The notes: generated from the sequence alone by a model not told the origin. DNA of 64,000 nt from Ehrlichia ruminantium str. Welgevonden (GCF_000026005.1 NC_005295.2:62001-126000); one strand, 5' to 3'. Shown: positions 9,649 through 21,013, counted from the first letter of the stretch. A program made the numbers and translations.

Positions 9649-10862
9649 TAATGTTAAATGCAATAAATAATCTTATCCTAGTAGATTGTACACTTTTACA
9701 TATTATTAGTACACTGCATATATAAAAAACTATAGAATATATTCAATAACTTTTGTAGACTTGGGTTGAACGTAGTAATTAGGATAGTATATTACAACTG
9801 TTGTATGATTTCTTTTATGTACTCAGCACATATGAAAAATTTGTAGATGTTGGTAGACTTGCTTTGTTTATTCGATTACACGTAATATTATTAATTTTAA
9901 TGTATGAAAAAAATATCACTGTGAATTATGTAATGTATCCATATGCTGCATAGTATGGAAGATCTTCAGATATTGTATTTGTGTATTTCTTGATTATCAT
10001 GTTATGAGTTGCTTGATAATATGAAAAAATGTAACGCAGAATCATGTAGTTTATTCAGTACTGTTAGTAGTGCTGGAAACCTGTAATGGTTGAGAATAAG
10101 CTTAATTATTATGATATTATTTTTGTGATTCATCCGTCTGAAGGTAGTTTATAATAATTTATTAATTGTGAACATATATAAAAAGCTTGTAAGAGTTAGT
10201 AGAATCATTTTTATCTGATTAAATACAATATTATGAATTAGTGAATAACCTTTTAAGAAATATCACAATAAAATTACACTATCTATTAATATATTATGAA
10301 TGTAATAAATCTTGTAGGTATTAAGAGAAGCTTTATAATATGTGATTAAACAATGTATTGTATGATTTGTTCATAATACATAATATGAAAACTCTGACAA
10401 TGTTTACAGAATAATTTGTATAAGTTTGGTGAACGCAATTTTGTTGGTGTTAATATACAGAAAATATTACGTAAAATTCTCTGGTTTTTTCAGAATCTAT
10501 GGAGCTGCACTTGTTATGCACAATCTTTGTTTTTGGTAGTATAAATTTATAATTTATGATGTATGTTTAAACAATAAACGTATTTATCAATTCTCATACA
10601 TTTTAGTGAATTAAAAGCATATTGTCTCAAATACGTTGTATTTGTAGTAAGATTGCTAGTAGTTTTGTAGATCCTTAATTTTTGTAATGCTATATGATTG
10701 GATATTCTTAATTTTCATTCTAGTAAAGCTAGTTTAATATAACATATCAAAGCATGTGTATAGTTATTGATAAAGGGTATGCTTTTTTTGAGCGCTTAAG
10801 TTATCTTTTCGTTAATAAAATAACATTAATATTTTTAAATACACACTTATAGGTATACCAAT
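9649..10862. other. Gene-free AT-rich stretch
   Basis: This 1.2-kb divergent spacer lies between polA and the 102-residue gene. I see no coding frame, tRNA or clean repeat. It must hold the polA promoter, but I cannot pick one with confidence. Confidence 0.5.
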
Positions 10863-11171
10863 ATGGAAAGCATAAAAAAAACTTCGTCAAATGATGAAAT
10901 ATCAAAAAGTGATAAGACTAAGAAAAGTGTAACGAGGAAAAGGAATACCTATAATACATCTACCCAGCGTACAACAGCTAAGGCTAATAAATCTGTTGCA
11001 GATGATAAATCACAAGATATCAAAGAGAACATAGAATCAATAAATCTTAAGAGTATAGAATCTAATGATGAAGTAATATATGATACAAAACTCAATAATG
11101 AAACATCTGAAACAAAACAGCATGGTTTTCTAAAAGACTTATGGTACTCTCTTAGAGAATATTTTTCATAA
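10863..11171 (+). CDS. Small charged hypothetical protein
   Basis: I do not recognise this 102-residue protein. Residues 1-85 are rich in Lys, Ser, Thr, Asn and Asp and look disordered, with a basic cluster K-K-S-V-T-R-K-R near residues 20-27. The last 15 residues (H-G-F-L-K-D-L-W-Y-S-L-R-E-Y-F-S) form a likely amphipathic helix that could contact a membrane or partner. Nothing indicates an enzyme. It precedes argF by 330 bp on the same strand. The frame on the opposite strand is a shadow. The composition and intact frame suggest a real gene, but this is not certain. Confidence 0.6.
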   Translation: MESIKKTSSNDEISKSDKTKKSVTRKRNTYNTSTQRTTAKANKSVADDKSQDIKENIESINLKSIESNDEVIYDTKLNNETSETKQHGFLKDLWYSLREYFS

Positions 11172-11501
11172 TCATACTCGGAATGTATAAACAATTGTTT
11201 ATAAGTAGTTCTAATAAATTCTTATTTTGTATGTAGTATAAATATTGTTACAACTAATAAAGCTTACGTGAGATAAATTTGCATCTTATTAAGTAATAAT
11301 GCTTGTTGACATTAGATGTATTTTATGGTGAAATACGTAACTGTAGTTATCTATTTTACATAAGTATTTATCAGTGAGCATATCAAAAGGCAAAAGAAAT
11401 AAGAACTATATCTTATTAATTATGTTAGTAGCGTTAGTAGTTATCTTATTTTTTACGTCAATGATAAGGGTAAAGTTCTAGAGTAGGTTAGTAAGGGTTT
11501 C
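11172..11501. other. Spacer upstream of argF
   Basis: These 330 bp hold no coding frame that I can support. No ARG-box-like operator was recognised. Confidence 0.45.
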
Positions 11502-12419
11502 ATGTATACGGGGTACAAGAGCATTAATTCTTTTATTGATCTAGATTTGCACACGTATGAAGAGTTGAGAAAAATTTTGGATTATGGGTCTCTAATAAAA
11601 AAACATCCTGATAAGTATAATAAGCATCTATCGAATAAAAATGTCGCATTAATATTTATGCAGCCTTCCACTCGTACCAGAATATCATTTGAAGTGGGAG
11701 TAAATCAATTGGGAGGAAGTGCTATCGTACTTGATTGGCAGAATTCTCAATTAACAAGAGGTGAATCTATTTACGATACAGCTAAAGTTCTTTCCCGATA
11801 TGTCAACTTAGTTGTAATTAGAATACTTGATCATAGTTCTTTGCTTGAATTTAGAAAGCATAGTAGTGTTCCAATAATTAATAGTTTAACTCAGTACAGT
11901 CATCCATGTCAGGTATTAGCTGATATTATGACTTATGAAGAGAAAATAGGTTCTATAGAACATGCTACTGTTAGTTGGATTGGTGATTTTAATAACATGT
12001 TAGTATCATGGATACATGCTGCAACAATGTTAAATTTCAAGTTAAATGTATCAACTTTAGAACATTCAAAAGATCTTGAATTATTACTTGAATCGGCTAA
12101 GAAGCAAGGAGCAAATATAGTATACGATAGAAATCCAAATAATATTATTCAAGATGCTAATGTGATTACTACAGATTCTTGGGTTTCAATGGGTGATAAA
12201 AATAACATAAAATCTGAGTTTTTTAATTATCAGGTAAATGCTACTCTTCTTAAAAATGCAAGACCTGACTATATGTTTTTACATTGTTTACCTGCACATA
12301 GAGGAGAAGAAGTAACATCTGAAATAATAGATGGGCCAAATTCTTATATATTTGATGAAGCAGAAAACAGGTTGCATATTCAGAAATCAATTATGTTGTG
12401 GTGCTTGAATTTATTATAA
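11502..12419 (+). CDS. argF: Ornithine carbamoyltransferase
   Basis: The 305-residue enzyme joins carbamoyl phosphate and ornithine to give citrulline in arginine synthesis. The carbamoyl-phosphate loop S-T-R-T-R is at residues 56-60, H-P-C-Q at 134-137, the ornithine-side D-S-W-V-S-M-G loop near 225-231, and the catalytic H-C-L-P at 261-264. These separate it from aspartate carbamoyltransferase. The length is normal for the family. It sits alone, with no other arg gene beside it in this window. The biosynthetic enzyme (ArgF) and the catabolic one (ArcB) are not strictly separable by sequence, but no arginine deiminase genes are nearby. Confidence 0.95.
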   Translation: MYTGYKSINSFIDLDLHTYEELRKILDYGSLIKKHPDKYNKHLSNKNVALIFMQPSTRTRISFEVGVNQLGGSAIVLDWQNSQLTRGESIYDTAKVLSRYVNLVVIRILDHSSLLEFRKHSSVPIINSLTQYSHPCQVLADIMTYEEKIGSIEHATVSWIGDFNNMLVSWIHAATMLNFKLNVSTLEHSKDLELLLESAKKQGANIVYDRNPNNIIQDANVITTDSWVSMGDKNNIKSEFFNYQVNATLLKNARPDYMFLHCLPAHRGEEVTSEIIDGPNSYIFDEAENRLHIQKSIMLWCLNLL

Positions 12420-13333
12420 ACTATATAATTTTTGTAAGCTCTTTGAGCTTCTTATGAATGTATGTATTTCTTGATTGATTATAAAATATTTTTTAAGATA
12501 GCACTTATGAAGTGTTTTTTACAGATAATATGCTAATATAGCCCATATAATCTTTGCAAAAGCTATAATTATAAGGATTAGTTAATTCTCGTAAGAAATT
12601 TAAGTTCCTATGGTGTATTTGTTATTAGTTAAGTGGTAGTTTTAACTTACTATTCAAATGTTTCTGTGGCAAATTATGGATATTGTTATTTTTTGTAAAT
12701 AAATAGGCTTATTATTTGATATGGTGTATTGTATACAACTTATTTATACGTATATCTAATGATTTACTAGTAATATTTATTATATTTCTTAATTAAAATC
12801 ATGATTTAAACTTATCATGATAATATAACTGGTAAGAATAATTATAAGTCTTTAAAATATTTCTAAAAGAAAAGGTTATGGGTATTTTTGTTTTTTATAA
12901 TTGTGTACTCTATGGTTTGTATAATATATATTAAATGATTATACAATGTATACAGTTGATAATTCTATCAGGCTATAGATCTAGTATTGATAGTGGGTTT
13001 AATCCTTTTAGATAAGTTTTTATGTCTTTAAGATCCAACATACATATTTTGATATTGTATAATAATGTGGTTAAGTTTGACTATTTACGTCTATAGTATT
13101 TTGATTTTATTGTTGAGTAAGTGATTGCATAAATGATATGTTAAAACACTATGTGTAAAAAGTTGTTATTTTTTTACATAGTATTGTATATTGTAAGGTT
13201 ATTAGATTCAAATGTTTCAAATATAAAAGTTATATTTACTATAATGTTAACCTTGGAGAAGAGAGTACTTCTTGCAGAACAAAAGAATATAAGTATACAA
13301 TCCAATATTATAATAGAAGGGAGCAGTTATTAA
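12420..13333. other. Spacer between argF and recF
   Basis: This 914-bp stretch contains a 60-codon open frame at 13151-13333 ending directly at the recF start. Its product has a hydrophobic N-terminus and no recognisable family, so I treat it as probably spurious. Nothing else was seen. Confidence 0.45.
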
Positions 13334-14452
13334 ATGTTATGTACATATGGATCTTATATACAGAACTTACGTTTAATAAACTTCCGAAACTACTTAAATA
13401 TTGAGCTAGATACTTCTGGTAAATCAGTTGTATTACTTGGAAAAAATGGAGCAGGGAAAACTAATATCTTAGAAGCTATTTCATTGTTGTCTAAAGGGAC
13501 AGGCATTAGAGGAGTAAATATGGAAAGTATGCAGAATAGCTCATCAGACTTACCGTGGAGTATTTCATACCATATACATAACCAAAATAGTATTTATCCA
13601 ATTGTTATTGCAAAAGGGAATAACAAACGTTCTATATTGATTAGCAATAAGAGCCATAATTATATTACTTTACACAAAATTATCAGTGTTGTATGGCTAA
13701 TTCCACAGCTAGATCATATTTTTTTAAAATCACAAAGCGAACGACTTAAATTTTTTGATAGAGTGGTACATATTTTTGATACAAACTATACTTCATATAT
13801 TATAAAATATAATAAAGCAAAACAAGACCGAAATAAGCTGTTACGTAGTAATTCTGTAGATAATTTTTGGTTATCCAGCCTAGAAAGTATTATGGCAGAG
13901 AATGGAATAAAGATTGCACAGATACGTTTGAATGTTGTTCAGATACTACAAAATGTCTTATCTAAAAATAATTTATCTAATTCTTTTTTTAAGGCGGTTA
14001 TAGAAATAAAAAGCCAAGTGTTTCCTTTACTGGATAATGAAAATTCTATTGAGAATTATAAAGAAAACTTGCAAAAAAGCAGAGCTAGGGATTCATCAAC
14101 TAATTTGGTTAATTTTGGTGTTCACAACGACAATGTACAAATATTTCATTTAGAGAAGAATCTAATAGCTAGTTGTTGTTCAACAGGAGAACAAAAAATT
14201 TTATTATTGTCATTAGTTTTATCATCCGTATTAGCCAAGCAAGATACTGGGGAATATCCAATACTGTTATTGGATGATATAATGTCTCATTTGGATGTAT
14301 ATCATCAAGAAAAATTATTAGAAACTATAGTAAGTATAAAATGTCAGGTGTGGATCACGGATATTGACCTAAAACAACAGAATTTTACAAAATATAAAGA
14401 GCATTTCAAGTTTTTTCATGTTGGAGATAACAACATTAATTCTATATATTAA
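13334..14452 (+). CDS. recF: DNA replication and repair protein RecF
   Basis: The 372-residue SMC-like ATPase helps load RecA at gapped DNA. The N-terminal lobe starts with L-R-L-I-N-F-R-N-Y and has the Walker A loop G-K-N-G-A-G-K-T at residues 36-43. The C-terminal lobe has the signature S-T-G-E-Q-K and the Walker B/D-loop L-L-L-D-D-I-M-S-H-L-D. These three elements in this order, at this length, define RecF. A GGGAG run 10 nt upstream could serve as ribosome binding site for the ATG at 13334. Unlike many bacteria, it is not next to dnaA-dnaN or gyrB here. Confidence 0.94.
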   Translation: MLCTYGSYIQNLRLINFRNYLNIELDTSGKSVVLLGKNGAGKTNILEAISLLSKGTGIRGVNMESMQNSSSDLPWSISYHIHNQNSIYPIVIAKGNNKRSILISNKSHNYITLHKIISVVWLIPQLDHIFLKSQSERLKFFDRVVHIFDTNYTSYIIKYNKAKQDRNKLLRSNSVDNFWLSSLESIMAENGIKIAQIRLNVVQILQNVLSKNNLSNSFFKAVIEIKSQVFPLLDNENSIENYKENLQKSRARDSSTNLVNFGVHNDNVQIFHLEKNLIASCCSTGEQKILLLSLVLSSVLAKQDTGEYPILLLDDIMSHLDVYHQEKLLETIVSIKCQVWITDIDLKQQNFTKYKEHFKFFHVGDNNINSIY

Positions 14453-15020
14453 GTTCTTAGATAAATCATTAGTATATACTGTTAATTAAATAAGTGATGT
14501 TTTGTAGTGACATTTATATATTTCTGATAAAGCTAATACTGATGTTATACACTGTTAATAAGTGTTTTCATTGATTAATAATATACTTAATTAGTAATAC
14601 TCTTATCTATGATTAGGTGTTTATCAATATGTGATACTCAGGGTGATAGTATAATTGTTTGTAATTACTGGTTTTAGATAAATTTATTAACTGATTATTT
14701 TGAAGTGTAAGTGTGGTTATAACCTGTCAATACTAGTATAATTTATTATAGCATTCTTTCTTAATATTACTAATGATCAGCAGTGTTATATTGAATATAG
14801 GTCTAAAAAGTCATTGTTTAAAATCTACAAAGCTTTTTGTATTTTTCCTTATAAAGGGGGTATCTAATGATTAGTTACTGATAATATTATTATGTGCTAC
14901 TGCAATATATATTTAAAATAACTGGTTCATAAATTAATTAAAAAGTGACTAACTATATATGAAGGCAATCTAATATGGTCAGCATATCGATGGGTAGAAA
15001 GATTGTTATTTATGTGGAGC
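14453..15020. other. Convergent spacer between recF and udg
   Basis: I see no coding frame in these 568 bp and no strong terminator hairpin. Confidence 0.45.
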
Positions 15021-15812
15021 CTACAAAGTATTAAAGCAATCCCTGATTTGTTTTAGATCTTCCCAGGCAATACGTTTTTGCATAGGTTGTCGTAATAAGT
15101 ATGATGGATGAAATATAATACCTGTGGTAATGCTATGCTGTAAAAATCTATTATTGTACATATGAAACCTACCTCTGAGCTTAGATATAGGATTTTTAGA
15201 GTCAAGTATAGCATAACATGCAGTACTTCCAACTAATACCAGCATTTTAGGCATAACTAAGGCAATATGTTTTTCTACAAAAGGCCTACATACTGCTATT
15301 TCAAAATCAGTTGGTCTGCGATTTCCAGGAGGCCTCCAAAATACACTGTTACTAATATATACGGTATTTCTATTGAATCCTATTGCTTCTAACATTTTAT
15401 TTAATAACATACCGCTAGTGCCACAAAATGGTATTCCGTGTATGTCTTCATTTGCTCCTGGTGCTTCTCCTATTAACATCATTTTTGCATTAGGATTACC
15501 ATCAGAAAATACGGTATTGGTTGCTAAGTTTTTAATATCACATCCGTCAAAATATTCTATGGCGCTTCTCAGTTCTTCCAAAGTGCTGCACTGTTCAGCA
15601 GCACTTTGTGCTTTCAGTAGGTAATAAGCTTCAGCATCTTCTTTTAGACTGCTTCTTTCCATGTTGTATTCTTCCACATCATTATTTCCACCCTTTAAGT
15701 TTAAGTATGTATCTTGATTTGATATACTCACTTGATTTTCAGTTTCTAGTATACAATCTACCCCGTTTTCATAAAAAAACTTTAGTGCTTCAAGTAAATC
15801 TGAATCTGACAC
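15021..15812 (-). CDS. Uracil-DNA glycosylase, family 4-like
   Basis: The 263-residue product belongs to the uracil-DNA glycosylase superfamily and should remove uracil from DNA as the first step of base excision repair. The water-activating motif G-E-A-P-G-A-N-E-D is at residues 115-123, followed by G-I-P-F-C-G-T-S-G-x-L-L. The C-terminal leucine-loop equivalent is H-P-S-Y-L-L-R-Q. Cysteines at 91 and in A-V-C-R-P-F are candidates for the iron-sulphur cluster of this family. The N-terminal 60-70 residues are a poorly conserved extension often seen in alphaproteobacterial members. It follows def on the same strand after 27 bp, so the pair probably shares a transcript. No Family 1 Ung is seen here. 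Confidence 0.87.
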   Translation of the reverse strand: MSDSDLLEALKFFYENGVDCILETENQVSISNQDTYLNLKGGNNDVEEYNMERSSLKEDAEAYYLLKAQSAAEQCSTLEELRSAIEYFDGCDIKNLATNTVFSDGNPNAKMMLIGEAPGANEDIHGIPFCGTSGMLLNKMLEAIGFNRNTVYISNSVFWRPPGNRRPTDFEIAVCRPFVEKHIALVMPKMLVLVGSTACYAILDSKNPISKLRGRFHMYNNRFLQHSITTGIIFHPSYLLRQPMQKRIAWEDLKQIRDCFNTL

Positions 15813-15827
15813 ATTTTACCGCTGCTT

Positions 15828-15849
15828 TTAATTAATTAATTAATTAATA
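15828..15849. repeat. Tetranucleotide TTAA/AATT run at the def-udg junction
   Basis: About 5.5 uninterrupted copies of TTAA span the def stop codon and the short spacer before udg. Changes in copy number would alter the spacer or the last codons of def only, so little effect on either protein is expected. Confidence 0.85.
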
Positions 15850-16385
15850 GGCTGTCTCTTTCTAATTTTCTCTACTATAAGATCACGCTTAAACTTAGAT
15901 AGATATTTCAAAAAGACTATCCCGTTTAAATGGTCAAGCTCATGTTCGAGACATCTGGCAAGCCAGCCTTGAGCTTTTATTATACACTTATTCCCATTAT
16001 AGTCTAGATACTGCATTGTAACATATTTAGGACGCATTACATATTCTAGACAATCTGGCACAGATAAGCATCCTTCTTGCATTTTTACTTTTTCTTGAGA
16101 CATGTCCACAATTTTTGGATTAATCATGCAATATGGTCCACCATGTGATTTATAACCATCGGTTTTTATTGTTTCATGATCTTTGTAATCTACTGGTACA
16201 TCAGCAACAAAAATTCGTTTGTGGATTCCAACTTGTACGGCAGCTAATCCTATTCCGTTATTGGTGTGCATAACTTCAAACATATCATCAACTAATTTCT
16301 TAATCTCTTGAGTTACTTCTGTAACTTCTTCAGAGCATAGTGATAATCTGTGATCAGGAATGGTAACAAGTGATAGAGTAGACAT
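15840..16385 (-). CDS. def: Peptide deformylase
   Basis: The 181-residue metalloenzyme removes the formyl group from the N-terminal methionine of new proteins in the cytoplasm. All three family motifs are intact: G-I-G-L-A-A-V-Q at residues 44-51, E-G-C-L-S at 104-108 with metal ligand C106, and H-E-L-D-H at 148-152 with two histidine ligands and the catalytic glutamate. The length is typical of type 1 deformylases. Its 5' end is 82 bp from the divergent plsC start. The fmt gene, often a partner, is not adjacent. Confidence 0.96.
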   Translation of the reverse strand: MSTLSLVTIPDHRLSLCSEEVTEVTQEIKKLVDDMFEVMHTNNGIGLAAVQVGIHKRIFVADVPVDYKDHETIKTDGYKSHGGPYCMINPKIVDMSQEKVKMQEGCLSVPDCLEYVMRPKYVTMQYLDYNGNKCIIKAQGWLARCLEHELDHLNGIVFLKYLSKFKRDLIVEKIRKRQPIN

Positions 16386-16467
16386 TCGATCCCCCGAAAT
16401 TAAAAACTATTTGTTATTTTGTAATATTAACATATATATAAGGCATTAATATATAACGACTGTAGCA

Positions 16468-17193
16468 ATGTTATTTTACATACTATCACTATTTTTCGCA
16501 ATACTGTATACAATAACGGTTTTTCCGTTTTGCTTAATATTGCCAATGTCGTTAAAGATAAAATATTCAGTATATGGAATTAAAGTTATACTGTTTATTC
16601 AGGAAATTACCAATGGGATAAGTTACGAAATACGTGGTTATGAACATTTACCTAAGGACTCACCCTATATTGTTGCATCTGAACATCAGTCTCCTTTAGA
16701 GACTCTTATACTCTTTACTATATTTAAAGATCCTGCATATATTCTAAAAAGAGAATTAATGTATTTTCCAATTTTTGGTATTTATTTTATACTACTTAAG
16801 ATGATATTTATTGATCGTAATAACGGAGTTCAGGCTCTAAAACATATACTAGCTTTAACAGCATCGCACGTTAAAGCAGGGAGAACAGTAATTATTTTTC
16901 CTCAAGGATCTAGAGTGGTACCTGGAACAAAGATTTCTATTAAACCTGGTATTACAGCTATATATAACAAGCTTTCAATACCTGTTGTTCCAATAGCAGT
17001 TAATACAGGCCTATTTTGGCCTGCTAATATTTTAGCTTTCAAGAAGACTCCTGGTAAAGCTATAATACAAATATTACCACCGATTTATCCTGGTTTGACA
17101 AAGCAAGAATTTACAAATGAGCTAGAAACAAGAATGTCAATAGCAAGTAAATCTCTAATGAAGGAAGCGTTAGAATGTAGTAGTTCTAAATAA
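16468..17193 (+). CDS. plsC: 1-acyl-sn-glycerol-3-phosphate acyltransferase
   Basis: The 241-residue membrane enzyme should add the second acyl chain to lysophosphatidic acid, making phosphatidic acid for phospholipid synthesis. A hydrophobic anchor covers about residues 1-25. The acyltransferase motif I reads H-Q-S-P-L-E at residues 73-78, an H-x4-E variant of the usual H-x4-D that is common in alphaproteobacterial PlsC. Motif III is F-P-Q-G-S-R at residues 144-149. A third conserved block, V-P-I-A-V-N-T-G, follows near residues 173-180. The length matches the family. It diverges from def across 82 bp. A related lysophospholipid acyltransferase specificity is possible. Confidence 0.9.
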   Translation: MLFYILSLFFAILYTITVFPFCLILPMSLKIKYSVYGIKVILFIQEITNGISYEIRGYEHLPKDSPYIVASEHQSPLETLILFTIFKDPAYILKRELMYFPIFGIYFILLKMIFIDRNNGVQALKHILALTASHVKAGRTVIIFPQGSRVVPGTKISIKPGITAIYNKLSIPVVPIAVNTGLFWPANILAFKKTPGKAIIQILPPIYPGLTKQEFTNELETRMSIASKSLMKEALECSSSK

Positions 17194-18020
17194 TGATGTA
17201 TATGGTATATATAGTACTATCTTTATTAGTATTACTTAGTGTAAACTTATATTATACGAAACAACTACATAGTTTACTATTTAAGAGTATGTTTATTATG
17301 GTTATTTTCTTAAAATAATATATCTGGTCTTGTTTCACATAAGCTTATATGAAAAGTATTAGAAAATTTTATTTAATAAGCTAGTACCTTGCTAACATCT
17401 TGTGCTATTAGGTAAAACGTTATTTTTTTGAATTGATAATGTTTATATAGCATCATTATTATTTTGTTGTAATAGTATTTATGTATTTGTTTAATACGGA
17501 CTTTAAATAAATATCAAACTTATATATTTATAATGTTCTGCTGTGACTGGTAAAAAACTACTATAGTTCGGTAATAACAAGCACCACTATTTATTGTTAA
17601 ATCTATTTATTAGTGATATTTTTTGTATCATGTTGTGCTTGTATTAAGTATATAAAGTACAATAATCTTGTTTTATTTTTAAGGTAAAAATTTATGTGTT
17701 TAGTTAGGTAATGTTGTATTTGTTGATACTCATTTTATCGTAAATTCCTAACTATATAAAAAAATAGTGATATAAATATTATATCTTCTATAAAACTAAA
17801 TAATTTTTTGTTTTAAGTAAATGTTATATTTGTTTATATTGGGGTAATAAATTGTCTGTTATATAGAAAGCCTAATTTGTCATTAGGTTAAGGTTGGTTC
17901 TTTTATTATTGTTATAGTATTTAGTTGTTCTATATTGAAAAATATGGGAAATTTAATAGAATTCAAAATATATATTTATTATTAATATACTAAGTTAAAA
18001 GATAATTCTAGGTAACAAAA
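17194..18020. other. Gene-free spacer
   Basis: No coding frame, RNA gene or clear repeat is visible between plsC and rpe. Confidence 0.5.
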
Positions 18021-18668
18021 ATGGTAGAAATATCTGGTTCTATCTTATCAGCAGATTTTGCCAATTTAGGTAAATCAGTAGAAATGCTTACAGTAGCTGG
18101 TGTTGATTATATTCATGTAGATGTAATGGATGGTAGTTTTGTTTCTAATATAACTATAGGTCCAGTTGTTATATCTGCGATTAGACAATATACGAAAATA
18201 CCATTTGATGTACATTTAATGATTAATGCTTCTAGTAATTATATTGAAAACTTTGTTGATGCTGGGGCAGATATTATTACTATTCATGCAGAATCTGAAG
18301 TGCATTTAGATGGTGTGATCAAAAAAATTAAAGCTTACGGTAAGAGTGCTGGGATATCTCTTGTGCCGACATCTCATCATAATATTTTGGAGTATATCAT
18401 ATGTGATCTTGATCTTGTATTAGTAATGACAGTAAACCCTGGTTTTGGAGGGCAGCGGTTTATTACCTCTCAATTGAATAAAATTTCGTCCATTCGTAAT
18501 ATTATACAAAAATATTCCTTAAATACTAAGATAGCGGTAGATGGTGGTGTTAATATTGAAAATGCTAAAGATATAATTGACGCAGGAGCTGATATTTTGG
18601 TAATTGGTTCTGCTCTTTTTAAATCAAATAATATGTCAGAATATATTAAGCAGCTAAAGTCTTTGTAG
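18021..18668 (+). CDS. rpe: Ribulose-phosphate 3-epimerase
   Basis: The 215-residue TIM-barrel enzyme interconverts ribulose 5-phosphate and xylulose 5-phosphate in the non-oxidative pentose phosphate pathway. The N-terminal S-I-L-S-A-D-F motif, the metal-binding H-V-D-V-M-D-G at residues 32-38, F-D-V-H-L-M near 62-67, M-T-V-N-P-G-F-G-G-Q and the phosphate-binding A-V-D-G-G-V are all present in order. The length is normal. It is a single gene between long spacers. Confidence 0.96.
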   Translation: MVEISGSILSADFANLGKSVEMLTVAGVDYIHVDVMDGSFVSNITIGPVVISAIRQYTKIPFDVHLMINASSNYIENFVDAGADIITIHAESEVHLDGVIKKIKAYGKSAGISLVPTSHHNILEYIICDLDLVLVMTVNPGFGGQRFITSQLNKISSIRNIIQKYSLNTKIAVDGGVNIENAKDIIDAGADILVIGSALFKSNNMSEYIKQLKSL

Positions 18669-20206
18669 AGTTATAATAAATATCAAGTATATCCTATCAG
18701 TGTATCGTAATAATAGATTTTATTATGTATGGTATGAGATATTTAGTTTTATTATGCATATAAAGGAAATTTTTAATGTATATTTAGTAATATGTTGCCA
18801 ATTGGTACACTAAGTTTTATTATAGTTTTTTCAAAAGTGTCAAATTTACTAAAGCATTGAATTATATTAAGTATATTACATTGTGATGTTGTTTTGTATA
18901 GTAAAAAATGATCTACTGTTCTTAATAAGATTTGTATTATTAAGTAAAGTCTAAAAAATAGCTATACAGGTAAATTTCAGGATAGATGATGAGTAGTTTA
19001 AATTTTGGACTATTACTTTTTGTGTATATAGTTAACTATAATTGTTATGGTATAGTATTTAATTGATAATTAAAAATACGAAGATTTATGTATTTTGTTG
19101 TATGAAATTTAAATAAATTCAAAAGGTAATTTAATAAAAGTTGTGATGTCGTATTAATTGAATATTGGTATGTTAAAGATAAGATGGTTATTGAGTAGTA
19201 AGGATATTAATGTAATAGCATAATAATATACTATAAGTTATTTTGTAAATTCAATACTAGTTTTATTATATGGAATTAATTTGAATTATTATTTTTCATT
19301 ACATGATGTTGCTAAATTAATATACTGATGATTTGATAGTTATTATAATGTAATAACAATTACAGGTTTTTTTGGTAGTGTAATAGTTTTTAAAGAATGT
19401 GAAACTTATCTAAAATTGCTATTTTGCTACATAATATCATTAAATACTTATTGATAATCTCGTTATTAATAATGCATGAAAATTTTAAAAGCTTGATAAA
19501 TCCTGAGAAATTTTAAATTTTGTACTTATATATAGAATAAGATGATAGTCCTATACTTGTATAAAATGTATTTGATTATTTTTATAAATGTATCTAAAAA
19601 AACAGGTTTGTTTAGTGTATTGATAATGTTACATGTTATAGTTTATATATTTCATGTTTAAAAATTTTACTTATTTAGATGGTAGTATTGAGTTAGTTTA
19701 TTAATGTTGGAGATTTTATAAAATGTTAAATTTTTTATATTAACATGTGGTTATGATGTCTATCGTAAAATAATGAAATATTTTTTAAAGTTCTAATGAA
19801 CTTGGAATTTTTGTTAAGAATTATATGGAATTAATGTGACTATAATTCTAGTATAAAGATATTATATTTGGTTTTAAGATTATAATTATTAAAAAATTGT
19901 TGAAAAAATACTATATGTTTATAGTATTTATTGAAGTTTTAAAATATAGTTTTGGCTTTTATCATATATTAATGAATTTTAATGTTTATTATAATAACAA
20001 ATATTTTATACATAGATAATATGTTTTTAGGCTAGAAACTTTATTATTTAAATAGAATGAATATTTTAATACATTAACTCTATTAATTATTATAAATTGG
20101 TTGTAGGTCAAGTTATGTTTATTGTATTAATAGGTGTTTAAATTGGTTATGTTTAATTTAGTGTAAGGTTTATTTTGTATTAGTAATTAAAAGAATTTGG
20201 TATAGT
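18669..20206. other. Gene-free AT-rich stretch
   Basis: These 1.5 kb show no coding frame longer than noise, no tRNA and no repeat that I can support by eye. The mlaE promoter must lie here. Confidence 0.5.
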
Positions 20207-21004
20207 ATGTGGTTTCTACCTTTATATAATAAGTTATGTTGGTTATTTCAAAGTATTGGTAAATATGCAATTGTTTTGGTATTTAACATTGGAGATGCTT
20301 TTATCTTTTTTATAAGGTTTGTTTATCATTGTTTGTGTCCTCCTTATTACTATTGTGTTATATGGAAACAGTTTATAGAAATATTCTTTTTTTCCTTACC
20401 TATTGTAGGTGTAACAGCTATATTTACTGGTGCGGTTTTAATCTTGCAAAATGCGTTAATAATTAATACTAATGTGTCTAATGATTTTATTGCTGGTGTA
20501 GTGGTAGTTGCTATTGTTAGAGAATTAGGGCCAGTGTTAATTGGTCTTATTATTGCGGGAAGAGTAGGAGCATCTATAGCTGCTGAAATAGGAACGATGC
20601 GCATTACTGAACAAATTGACGCCTTATTTACTTTAAACACTAATCCATTTAAATATTTAGTAGTACCTCGTGTTATTGCTGCAATGATTAGCATGCCTAT
20701 ATTAATTTTATGTGCTGATTTAATTGGTTCTTATGGTGGTTATATAGTTGGTTCATTTCAGTTGGGATGTACTCCAGAAATATATATTAGGGGAGTAATG
20801 AAATTTTTACATACTAGAGATGTTGTATTAGGATTAATTAAAGCTACTGTATTTGGTTTTATTATATCTTTTATGGGTTGCTATAATGGTTATTATTGTA
20901 GTGGAGGAGCTAGAGGTGTAGGGATAGCTACAACTTACGTTGTTGTAATATCATCTATGCTTATTATCTTCTTGAACTATATTGTTACTGTATTTTATTC
21001 GTAG
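20207..21004 (+). CDS. mlaE: MlaE-family ABC transporter permease
   Basis: The 265-residue protein is the inner-membrane permease of a phospholipid (Mla) ABC transporter. It has about five or six hydrophobic segments and the family blocks V-R-E-L-G-P-V-L-I-G-L-I-I-A-G-R-V-G-A near residues 104-122 and G-T-M-R-I-T-E-Q-I-D-A-L near 128-139. The latter is the coupling helix that touches the ATPase. The C-terminal segment G-A-R-G-V-G-I-A-T-T-x-V-V is also typical. mlaF starts 9 bp after its stop, so they form a two-gene operon. The substrate-binding MlaC is encoded at 3.8 kb and no MlaD or MlaB is seen here. Confidence 0.94.
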   Translation: MWFLPLYNKLCWLFQSIGKYAIVLVFNIGDAFIFFIRFVYHCLCPPYYYCVIWKQFIEIFFFSLPIVGVTAIFTGAVLILQNALIINTNVSNDFIAGVVVVAIVRELGPVLIGLIIAGRVGASIAAEIGTMRITEQIDALFTLNTNPFKYLVVPRVIAAMISMPILILCADLIGSYGGYIVGSFQLGCTPEIYIRGVMKFLHTRDVVLGLIKATVFGFIISFMGCYNGYYCSGGARGVGIATTYVVVISSMLIIFLNYIVTVFYS

Positions 21005-21013
21005 TATTAATTT

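Noticed and set aside
13151-13333. 60-codon frame ending exactly at the recF start
   Set aside because: No family resemblance and no clear ribosome binding site; its tight junction with recF is suggestive but can be chance.
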